NCBI GenBank assembly: GCA_001028025.1
Contig: LDAQ01000140.1
Span: 1 to 29,287, forward strand
Reading direction: 5' to 3'
DNA: 29,287 nucleotides
DNA from: Faecalicatena fissicatena
Lineage (GTDB): Bacteria > Bacillota > Clostridia > Lachnospirales > Lachnospiraceae
The notes under the pieces were generated by a model. It saw only the letters and a program-made list of their open reading frames with translations, did not search any database and was not told the origin of the DNA. Of the stretch, positions 16,448 through 23,489 are shown in pieces. Each line of letters starts with the position of its first letter. The stretch's first letter is position 1. Position numbers and translations under genes: made by a program.

Positions 16448-18165
16448 AGAAATTCACCCAGTGTCTGATATAAGCGTTCCAGATCAATTGGTTTCGGGAG
16501 ATATCCATTCATCCCGCTCTGCATTGCCTTTTCAATATCTTCCTGGAAGGCATTCGCAGAAAGTCCGATGATCGGAACGCTTTTTGCATCCTTTTTGTTC
16601 ATGGATCGAATCATGCGGCTGGCCTCCAGCCCGTTAATAACAGGCATCTGTATATCCATCAGTATCAAAGCATACGTCCCGTCTTCGGCTTCTGCAAACT
16701 TGTCTGTTACCACTCTGCCATCTCGTGCCTGTTCCACGCGGGCGCCTGCTGCTTCCAGAATATCTGTTACGATTTCTGCATTTATCTCATTGTCTTCTGC
16801 CAGCAGAATAACAGCATCTTTTAAATCATGTACCAATAATGGACAGCCGCTGTCCACACTTCTTTCCTGTTCAATTTGTGCCGCCGGGGGCCGCTGCAGC
16901 GTAATGTCCACTGTAAACCGTGATCCCTCCCCGGTCTTGCTGTATACGGAGATTTGCCCTCCCATCAGTTCCACAAAATTACTGCAGATCGCCAGGCCAA
17001 GTCCGGTGCCGCCATATTGCCGGGCAGTCCCTGACTGTTCCTGTTCGAAAGGGATAAAGATACGTTTTTGAAACTCCTCATTTATTCCGATCCCGCTGTC
17101 TGTAACAGTAAATTGCAGAGAAACCTCCTGATCTTTTATCTCCGTCTCATGTGCTTCCAGAATTACCCTGCCCCCGGCCGGTGTAAACTTCAGAGCATTT
17201 GAGATCAGATTGACGAACACTTGAGTGATGCGCAGATTATCCCCAATCACACTCGTAACCTCTATATCGCCGCACTGGAATTCTAAACTTATTCCCGCAT
17301 CTTCCGCTTTTTGTTTAAACATTACATAGATGCGTTCAAATACTTCTGTCAGGTTAAAGGGTCTGCATTCCAGTTCCAGTTTCCCGCTTTCAATCCGTGA
17401 CATATCCAGAACATCATTAAGCAATGAAAGTAAATACCCCGATGAAAGTTCTATTTTGTTCAGACAATCCTGCAGCTTTCCCGGGTCATTCAGACTTTTC
17501 TTCGCAATCCAGGTCATTCCTGTAATACCATTCATCGGTGTCCTGATCTCATGGGACATCCTGGAGAGGAATTCACTTTTTGCCCGGTTTGCATGTTCTG
17601 CTGTTTCCAGCGCCATTTGCACTTTTTTCCTGTGTTTTCCGCTCACCCAAAGCATGATGAATAAAAGTAAGAATCCTGCGTTGAGGCAGACCAGTATACC
17701 AATCGAACTGTTTACCCGGTGCTCTGAATACCGCTCTGCAGCCGACACTGCCTGGTCGGCCAGAGCAAAGTAGCTTTCGCTTAACTCAAACAATTTCTGT
17801 GAATCCCCGCCCTGCCGGACTTGAAAAATCTCACTTCTGATCGACTTCCAGGCACCGCACATCTCCTTCGCCAACTCCTGATAATCGTCGTCCGGAATTA
17901 CATTCAGATTATTATCTCCTTTGCCGGTACAAAGCTCCGGTACCAGCCCATCCAGATACTGCATCAGCTCATCATTTGGATAGCCTTTCATCTCCTGCTT
18001 AACCAGGCGCTGGGTAGCGCCGCGTACGATTCCCGTATAATTAACAACGCGTGCATTTCCCTGCATATGTATCATCGAGACCAGAGCCACCATATTAATC
18101 AGACAAAACAATACCGTAAGAAAAATGGGAAGAAGGATTCCCAGCCATTTTTTTCTTTCTTTCAT
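16444..18165 (-). CDS. Hybrid sensor histidine kinase/response regulator
   Basis: Membrane-bound two-component sensor of 573 residues. A first transmembrane segment (about 10-32), an extracytoplasmic domain of about 125 residues, and a second segment (about 154-175) precede the kinase. The outer domain starts NARVVNYTGIVRGATQRLV, resembling the PilJ-like sensor of type IV pilus chemoreceptors (inference). HisKA has its phospho-His at 205 (SRMSHEIRTPMNG). The ATP-binding domain shows NLISNALKFT, DSGIGI and GGTGLGLAI. A C-terminal receiver domain carries phospho-Asp504 (LILMDIQMP) and the conserved Lys in LPKP. No HPt domain or output domain is present. A GTG at 18189 in frame is an alternative start; I prefer the ATG at 18165. 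An extended -10 promoter lies at 18254-18262. Confidence 0.93.
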   Translation of the reverse strand: MKERKKWLGILLPIFLTVLFCLINMVALVSMIHMQGNARVVNYTGIVRGATQRLVKQEMKGYPNDELMQYLDGLVPELCTGKGDNNLNVIPDDDYQELAKEMCGAWKSIRSEIFQVRQGGDSQKLFELSESYFALADQAVSAAERYSEHRVNSSIGILVCLNAGFLLLFIMLWVSGKHRKKVQMALETAEHANRAKSEFLSRMSHEIRTPMNGITGMTWIAKKSLNDPGKLQDCLNKIELSSGYLLSLLNDVLDMSRIESGKLELECRPFNLTEVFERIYVMFKQKAEDAGISLEFQCGDIEVTSVIGDNLRITQVFVNLISNALKFTPAGGRVILEAHETEIKDQEVSLQFTVTDSGIGINEEFQKRIFIPFEQEQSGTARQYGGTGLGLAICSNFVELMGGQISVYSKTGEGSRFTVDITLQRPPAAQIEQERSVDSGCPLLVHDLKDAVILLAEDNEINAEIVTDILEAAGARVEQARDGRVVTDKFAEAEDGTYALILMDIQMPVINGLEASRMIRSMNKKDAKSVPIIGLSANAFQEDIEKAMQSGMNGYLPKPIDLERLYQTLGEFL

Positions 18166-18253
18166 CTTTTCACCGTACCTCCCAGGCACGCGTTTTCTTT
18201 GAGTAAATGAATAACTCTATAAATAGGAGTCACATAGCAATCATCTTGATCAT

Positions 18254-18284
18254 ATTATATCATATATTGTTTCAAAATTGTCTA
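18254..18284 (-). promoter_or_regulatory. Promoter of the hybrid kinase gene
   Basis: Minus strand extended -10 TGATATAAT (18254-18262) with a TAGACA -35-like box (18279-18284) at 19 bases. The long spacer is offset by the TGn extension. The leader before the ATG at 18165 is about 80 bases. Confidence 0.6.
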
Positions 18285-18360
18285 TAAAAAACAAATATTG
18301 GCGGCTTTTTTGCGGAAAGAAGACTGGTCCAAAACACGGCATAAGTAGTTTTAGACCGTT

Positions 18361-18421
18361 AAAAAGCCAATATATAGGTTTCCTGCTGAATATCAGTTCT
18401 TTGGAAAGCTCATATATTGGC
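18361..18421 (-). terminator. Intrinsic terminator of azlCD
   Basis: On the minus strand GCCAATATAT (18421-18412) pairs perfectly with ATATATTGGC (18375-18366), followed by TTTTT. The loop contains a second stem (TTTCC/GGAAA and CTGATATTCAG). A further partial copy of the stem sequence, GCCAATATT, occurs downstream near 18296-18304 and could compete for pairing. It lies 71 bases after the azlD stop. Confidence 0.75.
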
Positions 18422-18492
18422 TTGATTATTCCTCTGCACGAAACGTTCGGACAGTGCGAATACTTATGAAAAACACATCGGTTTCTTTGTTT

Positions 18493-18825
18493 CTAAAACA
18501 CGGCCTGTACAAGAAACATGTAGAATACTGTTCCGGCGCCTATACTCAGAAGGTTGTTTCTCTTCCAGACATGCAGCACTATCACGGCCAGTACGGCTAA
18601 TGCTTCGGGAACCCCATGGGGGGCTGTTGTTATATTAGTGTCCTTCAGGCAATATATAACCAGCATTCCGATGACCGCCGGGGTCAGAACTTTACCGAGG
18701 TACTCTATTGTTTTTGGGATTGTTTTTCCTTTAGGAAATATTAAAAATGGCACCGCCCTTGTAGCAAAGGTGGTGGCGGCTACAGCCAAAATGATTAACA
18801 ATGACGTAACTGTATTTACCGGCAT
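18493..18825 (-). CDS. azlD: Branched-chain amino acid transport protein AzlD
   Basis: Small membrane subunit of the AzlCD branched-chain amino acid exporter, 110 residues with four hydrophobic segments. Family features are TFATRAVPFLIF in the first third and LTPAVIGMLVIYCLKD in the middle. The reading frame is open further upstream to 18987, but that part only mirrors azlC in another frame; the ATG at 18825 gives the normal family length and overlaps the azlC 3' end by 10 bases. Translational coupling with azlC is likely. A terminator follows at 18361-18421. Confidence 0.93.
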   Translation of the reverse strand: MPVNTVTSLLIILAVAATTFATRAVPFLIFPKGKTIPKTIEYLGKVLTPAVIGMLVIYCLKDTNITTAPHGVPEALAVLAVIVLHVWKRNNLLSIGAGTVFYMFLVQAVF

Positions 18826-19520
18826 GTCTCCACCTCCCCTTCCAGACGTTTTCTTGTGGCAAAAAGCACCAGAATGCTCAGAATCATTGTCGGAAATACA
18901 AAGCTTCCGCTTCCGAAAATCTGTAGGCATAGAACGGCCGAGATTACACCGATCAAGGCGGGAATCCGGTTCTTCGCCTCCATCCACTGTTCCACAAATA
19001 TCACAACAAAAAGAGCCGTCATGGCGAATTCGATCCCTTCTGCATTGATGGGAAGCACGCTTTTTAAAATACCACCAATAGCCGAACCAATGATCCAGTA
19101 GCCCTGATCCAGCAGTGCAATAGCGAACAGGAATTTATCTTCCTCCACATCGTCCGGTACTTTCGTTGTACATAAAAGTGAGTATGTCTCGTCTGTCAGG
19201 CCGAATATCATATACCAGCGCTTCTTCCCCATTTTATGGAACTTGTCCAGCAGAGACAATCCGTAAAAAACGTGACGTATATTCACCATCAGAGTCATAA
19301 ATATTACCTGCAGGAAAGAAATACCCGGCACAAAAAAATTAACCGCCAGATACTGACCTGAGCCCGCATAAACAAGCAGGCTCATTAAAACCGCCCACCA
19401 GGCGGAGTATCCTTTCTCTGCATACATAACGCCAAATGCAATCCCTATGAACAGATATCCCGTCAGTACCGGGATCGTATAAGGAAAAGCCCTCTTAAAT
19501 GCTGTCTTATACCCTGACAT
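18816..19520 (-). CDS. azlC: Branched-chain amino acid permease AzlC
   Basis: Larger subunit of the AzlCD exporter, 234 residues with about seven hydrophobic segments. Family motifs include GYLFIGIAFGVMYAEKGYS near the N-terminus, YAGSGQYLAV near 51-60, NIRHVFYGLSLLDKF and FGLTDETYSLL. The ATG at 19520 has GAGAGG about 8 bases upstream. In relatives AzlCD removes leucine analogues or surplus branched-chain amino acids. No adjacent Lrp-type regulator is linked here, and no T-box is seen upstream. Confidence 0.94.
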   Translation of the reverse strand: MSGYKTAFKRAFPYTIPVLTGYLFIGIAFGVMYAEKGYSAWWAVLMSLLVYAGSGQYLAVNFFVPGISFLQVIFMTLMVNIRHVFYGLSLLDKFHKMGKKRWYMIFGLTDETYSLLCTTKVPDDVEEDKFLFAIALLDQGYWIIGSAIGGILKSVLPINAEGIEFAMTALFVVIFVEQWMEAKNRIPALIGVISAVLCLQIFGSGSFVFPTMILSILVLFATRKRLEGEVETCR

Positions 19521-19572
19521 GACTAAACCCTCTCATCCACTTCTCTTTTTTAAAGTTCTCTTTCGGAAATCA

Positions 19573-19664
19573 TTATTTAGAAATCCTTATAATTTGTATG
19601 GCCCTGATACGTCTTCCATCCTCATACAATCCCCATAATTCAAACTGATGTCTGATGACCGGAC
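19573..19664 (-). pseudogene. Possible C-terminal gene fragment next to a palindromic element
   Basis: The minus frame ending in TAA at 19573 reads HQFELWGLYEDGRRIRAIQI before the stop, which looks like a genuine protein end. Going upstream the frame runs straight into the palindrome at 19665-19748 and then the tRNA, where it loses protein character. It may be the stump of a gene truncated by insertion of that element. No family was recognised. Confidence 0.22.
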
Positions 19665-19748
19665 TAGGGCGTGTTTGAAAATTGCTTGTTGCAAGATGTT
19701 GTTCCAATTTGCGGCATATTGCGGCAATGAATTTCCAAACACGCCCTA
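19665..19748. repeat. 84-base palindromic element beside tRNA-Arg
   Basis: The ends form a 19-base inverted repeat with one mismatch (TAGGGCGTGTTTGAAAATT at 19665-19683 against 19730-19748). Inner pairing extends the stem (ATTGC 19681-19685 with GCAAT 19724-19728) and a small CTTG-TTG-CAAG hairpin sits inside. The size and symmetrical ends fit a miniature mobile or REP-like element. It begins 20 bases beyond the tRNA 3' end. Its right arm can alternatively pair with AGGGC at 19754-19758. Confidence 0.65.
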
Positions 19749-19768
19749 ACTCCAGGGCATAAAAAATA

Positions 19769-19840
19769 CACGTCTGGGCGGAGTCGAACCGCCGCACATG
19801 CCTCCGGAGGGCATTGCTCTATCCACTGAGCTACAGACGC
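19769..19840 (-). tRNA. tRNA-Arg (anticodon CCG)
   Basis: A complete 72-base cloverleaf on the minus strand. Acceptor GCGTCTG pairs with CAGACGT (with a G-U first pair), D stem GCTC/GAGC, anticodon stem ATGCC/GGCAT enclosing loop CTCCGGA with anticodon CCG (reads CGG), a 4-base variable loop, T stem GGCGG/CCGCC with loop TTCGACT, and discriminator G. CCA is not encoded. The body closely resembles known bacterial tRNA-Arg(CCG). Confidence 0.96.
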
Positions 19841-19896
19841 ATAATCGCTGTGCAATTCTGCTGTTATGGAATAAACCCTCAACAGAACGCCTTATT

Positions 19897-19925
19897 ATCC
19901 TAGCACAAAATTAACAAAATGTAAA
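19897..19925 (-). promoter_or_regulatory. Promoter of tRNA-Arg
   Basis: Minus strand TTTACA (19920-19925), 17-base spacer ending in TGC, then TAGGAT (19897-19902), giving an extended -10. The transcript would carry a leader of about 50 bases before the tRNA. Confidence 0.6.
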
Positions 19926-19934
19926 GAGAAAATC

Positions 19935-20030
19935 GGGATAGGAAGCAAAATCGGATGTAAGTCAACAATCGTGCCCCTGCAAAGTATGGCATTCATTCCT
20001 GTAAATTAATCCGATTCATTTTCCTGTCCC
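19935..20030 (-). terminator. Long inverted repeat, probable terminator of the DUF5688 gene
   Basis: Two 22-base arms (19935-19956 and 20009-20030) are complementary apart from a few positions (GGGAtAGGAA...ATCGGAT). On the minus strand the stem ends with GGGATAGG-type sequence followed by GATTTTCTCTTT, which would serve as a weak terminator 65 bases after the DUF5688 stop. It lies just upstream of the tRNA promoter. Confidence 0.45.
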
Positions 20031-20094
20031 TCATTGTGCTTCTTTTACCAGTATTTTTATTCGGGCTGATCCATTTGAAGCATCCCCAAAAGAT

Positions 20095-21024
20095 CTACAC
20101 TGTCATCCCATTCCTTCTGGCCATCAATTTCTTACTGTCTCTCTGATAAAAATAAGCGTGGTCACTCAGTACTTCCTCTGGTTCCACCTGAGTTTCATTA
20201 ATCTCAACAACCATTTCACTCATCTCATCTGCATCCAGGGCTTTGGATTCCGGGACAATAATCACCTCATGTACGCTGCTTGGCAGGACATAGTAATCTT
20301 CCTTCAGCATCTCTCCCACCATTTCCAGTACATGAGGATAAAACAGGCATGCAGCCCCATAATTACGCAGAGAATTTGTCAGAACATACATAACGTCCTG
20401 CTTCTCATCCTCCCCAATCTCCAGAAGATTCTCCTTCTCATCCGAGTCCGCTTCCAACATCTCCTCAATCGCGTGGCGCATAGTAAAAAACTCTGCCGGC
20501 AGGAGTTTCGCCACATTTCTGAGTGCAGCCCGGTACAGCTCTTCTTTCTGAATCCCCCACATCTTCAGGTGTTCATTGCTGATCTGAATACTTGCGGTGC
20601 CATTCATATCCTGCTCCAGCAGTACATAAAATACAATCGCCAAATCCAGCACTTCCGTATAAGGAATGCATTCCAGGAGCTTTTTATTCTTATCCGTATG
20701 AATCACCCGGAACACAACCCGTTCCCTGATATTCTCATACTTTTGAAACTGACTGCAGTCCCAGACGCCACAACACTCCACCCCTTTATAAAAATCCAGA
20801 ATTTCCTCAACAACCAGTTCCATCCGTTCTCCCTTCAGAACCCGTTCAAAAAGCTCCTCCAGATAAATAGCCGGCGCCGCATTCACGCCCTCAGCCTTAA
20901 TCATAATTCCCTGTTTCTCACTGCCATTATTCTTACGGGCAGTATAAACACTCGCCTGAACCCCCTCCTTCAACCTCTTATTCAATTCCCGTTCAATAGC
21001 ACACAAAAATTCCTGATAGTCCAT
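20095..21024 (-). CDS. DUF5688 family protein
   Basis: Protein of 309 residues with no known biochemical function. It matches my memory of the DUF5688 family, common in Lachnospiraceae: MDYQEFLCAIERELNKRL at the N-terminus, NNGSEKQGIMI, AAPAIYLEELFE, and the conserved late motif YVLPSSVHEVIIVPE followed by an acidic Met/Glu-rich tail. It is soluble, with no signal peptide or membrane segment. The frame is open to 21168, but the ATG at 21024 has AAAGGAGAG immediately upstream and the extension is not protein-like. It is flanked by two large inverted repeats (19935-20030 and 21208-21342), so it is probably transcribed alone. I could not identify its promoter confidently. Confidence 0.8.
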   Translation of the reverse strand: MDYQEFLCAIERELNKRLKEGVQASVYTARKNNGSEKQGIMIKAEGVNAAPAIYLEELFERVLKGERMELVVEEILDFYKGVECCGVWDCSQFQKYENIRERVVFRVIHTDKNKKLLECIPYTEVLDLAIVFYVLLEQDMNGTASIQISNEHLKMWGIQKEELYRAALRNVAKLLPAEFFTMRHAIEEMLEADSDEKENLLEIGEDEKQDVMYVLTNSLRNYGAACLFYPHVLEMVGEMLKEDYYVLPSSVHEVIIVPESKALDADEMSEMVVEINETQVEPEEVLSDHAYFYQRDSKKLMARRNGMTV

Positions 21025-21207
21025 AACTCTCCTTTCAAATTTTCGGTGCTCATCAATACAATAAGAGAAAACTGACACGACCTGTGTCCATGATAAAATG
21101 ATCTGAAACAAATATGGTGAGTTGATTATAAACGATTTCCTCCAAAAACACAATCCCCAATCCCGCAAAATATTGTTGCCCCATCCCGACCGTGAATATT
21201 CGATGTA

Positions 21208-21342
21208 CTAGCTGCAAAAAAGCCGCATTTTACGGGGGATAATTGATTCCGAATCAATTATCCAGAGCGTCTGAGCTTAGAAAGCATCAGCTTTCTAAGT
21301 GAATACGCTCGGTCCCGTAAAATGCGGCTTTTTCGCAGTTAG
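21208..21342. repeat. 135-base three-way-junction inverted-repeat element between efp and the DUF5688 gene
   Basis: An outer stem of 29 pairs (21208-21236 with 21314-21342, one mismatch and one G-U) encloses two further stems: a perfect 12-base hairpin with a 3-base loop (21237-21248 with 21252-21263) and a compound stem of 6 pairs (GAGCGT 21265-21270 with ACGCTC 21305-21310), a symmetric internal loop, and 10 pairs closed by ATCA (21276-21285 with 21290-21299). Both outer arms end in T-runs when read outward in either direction (GCCGC followed by TTTTT), so it could terminate transcription both ways. No coding frame is conserved through it. See the findings. Confidence 0.8.
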
Positions 21343-21430
21343 AACTTCTTGGCTAAGCGGCCGGTTTCCAAAATCAGCATAAGCCTCCACGGACAGTGCC
21401 AAAGCGGCCCGCTTCTCTCAGGCGTCAACC

Positions 21431-21988
21431 CTAAACACGTGATAAGTATTCCCCTGAACGTGTATCAATCTTTAATACATCTCCCTGCTCCACAAAAAGA
21501 GGCACCATTACAACCGCCCCAGTCTCTACTGTTGCAGGTTTTGTTGCACCCTGTGCTGTATCCCCCTTGAAACCAGGCTCTGTCTCTGTGATTGCAAGCT
21601 CTACAAACAGAGGCGGCTCTACTGAGAATACATTTCCATTGTGTGAACAGATCTTTACAACTTCATTTTCTTTAACAAACTTAAGGGCATCGCCGACTAC
21701 TTCTGTATTCAGTGCGATCTGATCGTATGTCTCTACATCCATAAAGTTAAATAATTCTCCATCCTGATACAGATACTGCATGTCCTTCCTGTCTATGCGG
21801 GCCTGCTCAAACTTCTCACTTGGTCTGAAAGTCTTTTCAACAGCACCGCCGCTGATTATATTTTTTAATTTTGTTCTGACAAAAGCTGCACCTTTACCTG
21901 GTTTTACATGCTGGAATTCCAAAATCTGATAAATGTTTCCATCAATCTCAACGGTTAAACCATTCTTAAAATCTCCTGCTGATATCAT
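21431..21988 (-). CDS. efp: Translation elongation factor P
   Basis: Ribosome-binding factor that relieves stalling at polyproline stretches. 185 residues, the normal length, with the three-domain barrel structure readable throughout. The tip loop of domain I reads KPGKGAAFVR with Lys32 as the usual modification position; no EpmA/EpmB-like genes are nearby. The C-terminal motif GDVLKIDTRSGEYLSRV is characteristic. The ribosome site AAGGAGG lies just before the ATG. It has its own promoter at 22045-22073 and is followed by a G+C-rich imperfect hairpin (21355-21414) and the large element at 21208-21342. Confidence 0.98.
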   Translation of the reverse strand: MISAGDFKNGLTVEIDGNIYQILEFQHVKPGKGAAFVRTKLKNIISGGAVEKTFRPSEKFEQARIDRKDMQYLYQDGELFNFMDVETYDQIALNTEVVGDALKFVKENEVVKICSHNGNVFSVEPPLFVELAITETEPGFKGDTAQGATKPATVETGAVVMVPLFVEQGDVLKIDTRSGEYLSRV

Positions 21989-22044
21989 TGTAATCCTCCT
22001 TCAATTGCGCTGCTAATGCGCCTGCCTTTTTTACACTGTTTATA

Positions 22045-22073
22045 ATTTTATAATAGTTTCATTCATTTTTCAA
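22045..22073 (-). promoter_or_regulatory. Promoter of efp
   Basis: Minus strand TTGAAA (22068-22073), 17-base spacer, TAAAAT (22045-22050), in the 92-base gap between yqeG and efp. Confidence 0.65.
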
Positions 22074-22080
22074 CCTTTTT

Positions 22081-22593
22081 TTATCTGGACGGGCGCTTCT
22101 TTTGCTTCTTTTTATAGAAATGCAGTACAACCCTCTCCAAATACCGCTTCAGCACGATCTGAATCTCCTCTTTCGGATGCATCGGCTTCACCAGTATATT
22201 ATGGATCCCGCTCCTTTTCGCCCCCCATACATCCGTGAAAAGCTGGTCTCCCACGAAAAGGGTGTTTGTTTCATCCGTCCCCATGATCTCCATGGCTTTT
22301 TTGTAATTCTTTGTGGAAGGCTTATGGGCATTGTAAATATAGTTCGTCTGAATCTCTTCATTGAACATCTTAACCCGGGCTTCCTGGTTGTTCGATATCA
22401 GGCACGAAGCAAATCCTATGTTCTCAAGCCTCGTGAACAGCTTCTTTGCACGGTCATCCGCAGGGGCGCCGTGGGGCACAAGAGTATTATCTATGTCAAA
22501 AATAACGCCTTTGTATCCTTCTTCATATAATTGTTCAAATGGGATGACGTATGTAGACATCTTATAGTCATCCGGAAAAAATCTGTCAAACAT
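22081..22593 (-). CDS. yqeG: YqeG family HAD-IIIA phosphatase
   Basis: Haloacid-dehalogenase phosphatase of 170 residues. Motif I is FDIDNTLVP with Asp33 and Asp35, motif II ISNNQEAR, the catalytic Lys lies in AHKPSTKN and motif III is FVGDQLFTDVWGAKRSG. Related proteins include phosphatidylglycerolphosphate phosphatases, so a lipid role is possible; this is family knowledge only. The C-terminus is very basic (KKKQKKRPSR). The ATG overlaps the stop of the aroQ-aroK gene by one base (TAATG), so it is translationally coupled to it. In many Firmicutes yqeG lies next to a shikimate pathway gene, which fits the present arrangement. Confidence 0.93.
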   Translation of the reverse strand: MFDRFFPDDYKMSTYVIPFEQLYEEGYKGVIFDIDNTLVPHGAPADDRAKKLFTRLENIGFASCLISNNQEARVKMFNEEIQTNYIYNAHKPSTKNYKKAMEIMGTDETNTLFVGDQLFTDVWGAKRSGIHNILVKPMHPKEEIQIVLKRYLERVVLHFYKKKQKKRPSR

Positions 22594-23378
22594 TATTCTG
22601 CATCCATCTCCATTAATTTTGAAATCAGTTCCTCACAGATCTGCAGTACAGTCTTATTATCCGTCTGAATAACAATATCCGCAGCTGCCTCATATTTTTC
22701 ACGGCGCTTTTCCATCAGTTCCGCAATATATTCCATGTTATTGTTGCCATTGAGAATCGGCCTCTCCTCGCTGTCCTTAACGCGCTCATATACAGTCTGC
22801 GGGCTTGCCGTCAGAAGTACGACCCTGCCGTTCTTCTTCATCTCCACAACATTCTCCTCACGCATAGCCGCACCGCCGCCGCATGAAATGATCGTATTCT
22901 TCTTTGACTGCATCTCCACAAGCAGCTTTGTTTCCAGATCTCTGAAATATTCTTCTCCATATGTAGCAAAAATATCCGGAATACTCATCTCTTCCCGCTC
23001 TGAAATCACCTGGTCCATCTCCATAATCTTCATCGCAAACATGGTACTTAAGTAATCCGATACCGTTGATTTGCCCGCCCCCATAAAACCGATAAGGACA
23101 ATATTATAAGAAAAGAGCTTTCTTGCCTGTATTCTTTTACTGTTTCTAACAATTCTTCGAAATACATCATGAATCTCTTCCTGATACTTGTTTCCCTCAA
23201 GCTTTTCCTGAAGCCTTCTCTCCTGCTTATCTTCCTGAGCCGGCTGCAGGATCGGCAAGCCATACTCTTCCTTATATGCCATGATTTTCTCTACTATCGC
23301 ATTACGTTCCACCAGGGCGTCAATAATTTTATCATCGCATAATGCAAGCTGCTCACGGTACATCTCTAAATCGTTCAT
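22593..23378 (-). CDS. aroK: Chorismate mutase-shikimate kinase fusion
   Basis: Bifunctional enzyme of aromatic amino acid synthesis, 261 residues. Residues 1-90 form a helical AroQ-class chorismate mutase domain (MYREQLALCDDKIIDALVERNAIVEKIM). Residues 92-261 form shikimate kinase: Walker A GFMGAGKS at 97-104, the substrate-binding Asp in EMDQ at 122, FRDLE near 145 and the GGG loop at 167-169. A promoter with an extended -10 (23425-23453) overlaps the longer upstream frame, so the start must be at or after 23378, where ATG follows a GGTGG stretch. It overlaps yqeG by one base. Shikimate kinase is certain; mutase activity is inferred from sequence similarity. Confidence 0.93.
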   Translation of the reverse strand: MNDLEMYREQLALCDDKIIDALVERNAIVEKIMAYKEEYGLPILQPAQEDKQERRLQEKLEGNKYQEEIHDVFRRIVRNSKRIQARKLFSYNIVLIGFMGAGKSTVSDYLSTMFAMKIMEMDQVISEREEMSIPDIFATYGEEYFRDLETKLLVEMQSKKNTIISCGGGAAMREENVVEMKKNGRVVLLTASPQTVYERVKDSEERPILNGNNNMEYIAELMEKRREKYEAAADIVIQTDNKTVLQICEELISKLMEMDAE

Positions 23379-23424
23379 CTTCCACCGTCCACCTTTTATT
23401 TCTTTTTCAAAACTAATACACCAT

Positions 23425-23453
23425 ATTATAGCAATTTTCCTATGGGTTAGCAA
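23425..23453 (-). promoter_or_regulatory. Promoter of aroK-yqeG
   Basis: Minus strand TTGCTA (23448-23453), 17-base spacer, TATAAT (23425-23430) with TGC before it, an extended -10. It lies 40 bases ahead of the chosen start and excludes the longer frame. Confidence 0.82.
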
Positions 23454-23454
23454 G

Positions 23455-23487
23455 AAAAAAAGGTATTCCTGATCAGAAATACCTTTT
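23455..23487 (-). terminator. Intrinsic terminator of the amidase gene
   Basis: On the minus strand AAAAGGTATT (23487-23478) pairs with AATACCTTTT (23467-23458) around a CTGATCAG palindrome, followed by a T-run. It sits at the end of the amidase gene and immediately ahead of the aroK promoter. Confidence 0.85.
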
Positions 23488-23489
23488 CC

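Noticed and set aside
18826..18987. N-terminal extension of azlD
   Set aside because: It lies entirely inside azlC in another frame and does not resemble AzlD; the ATG at 18825 gives the normal length.
20158..21075. 305-codon plus-strand frame opposite the DUF5688 gene
   Set aside because: Leu/His/Ile-rich antisense frame; the minus frame has a strong ribosome site and family motifs.
23379..23453. N-terminal extension of the chorismate mutase-shikimate kinase
   Set aside because: It contains the extended -10 promoter for the gene itself.
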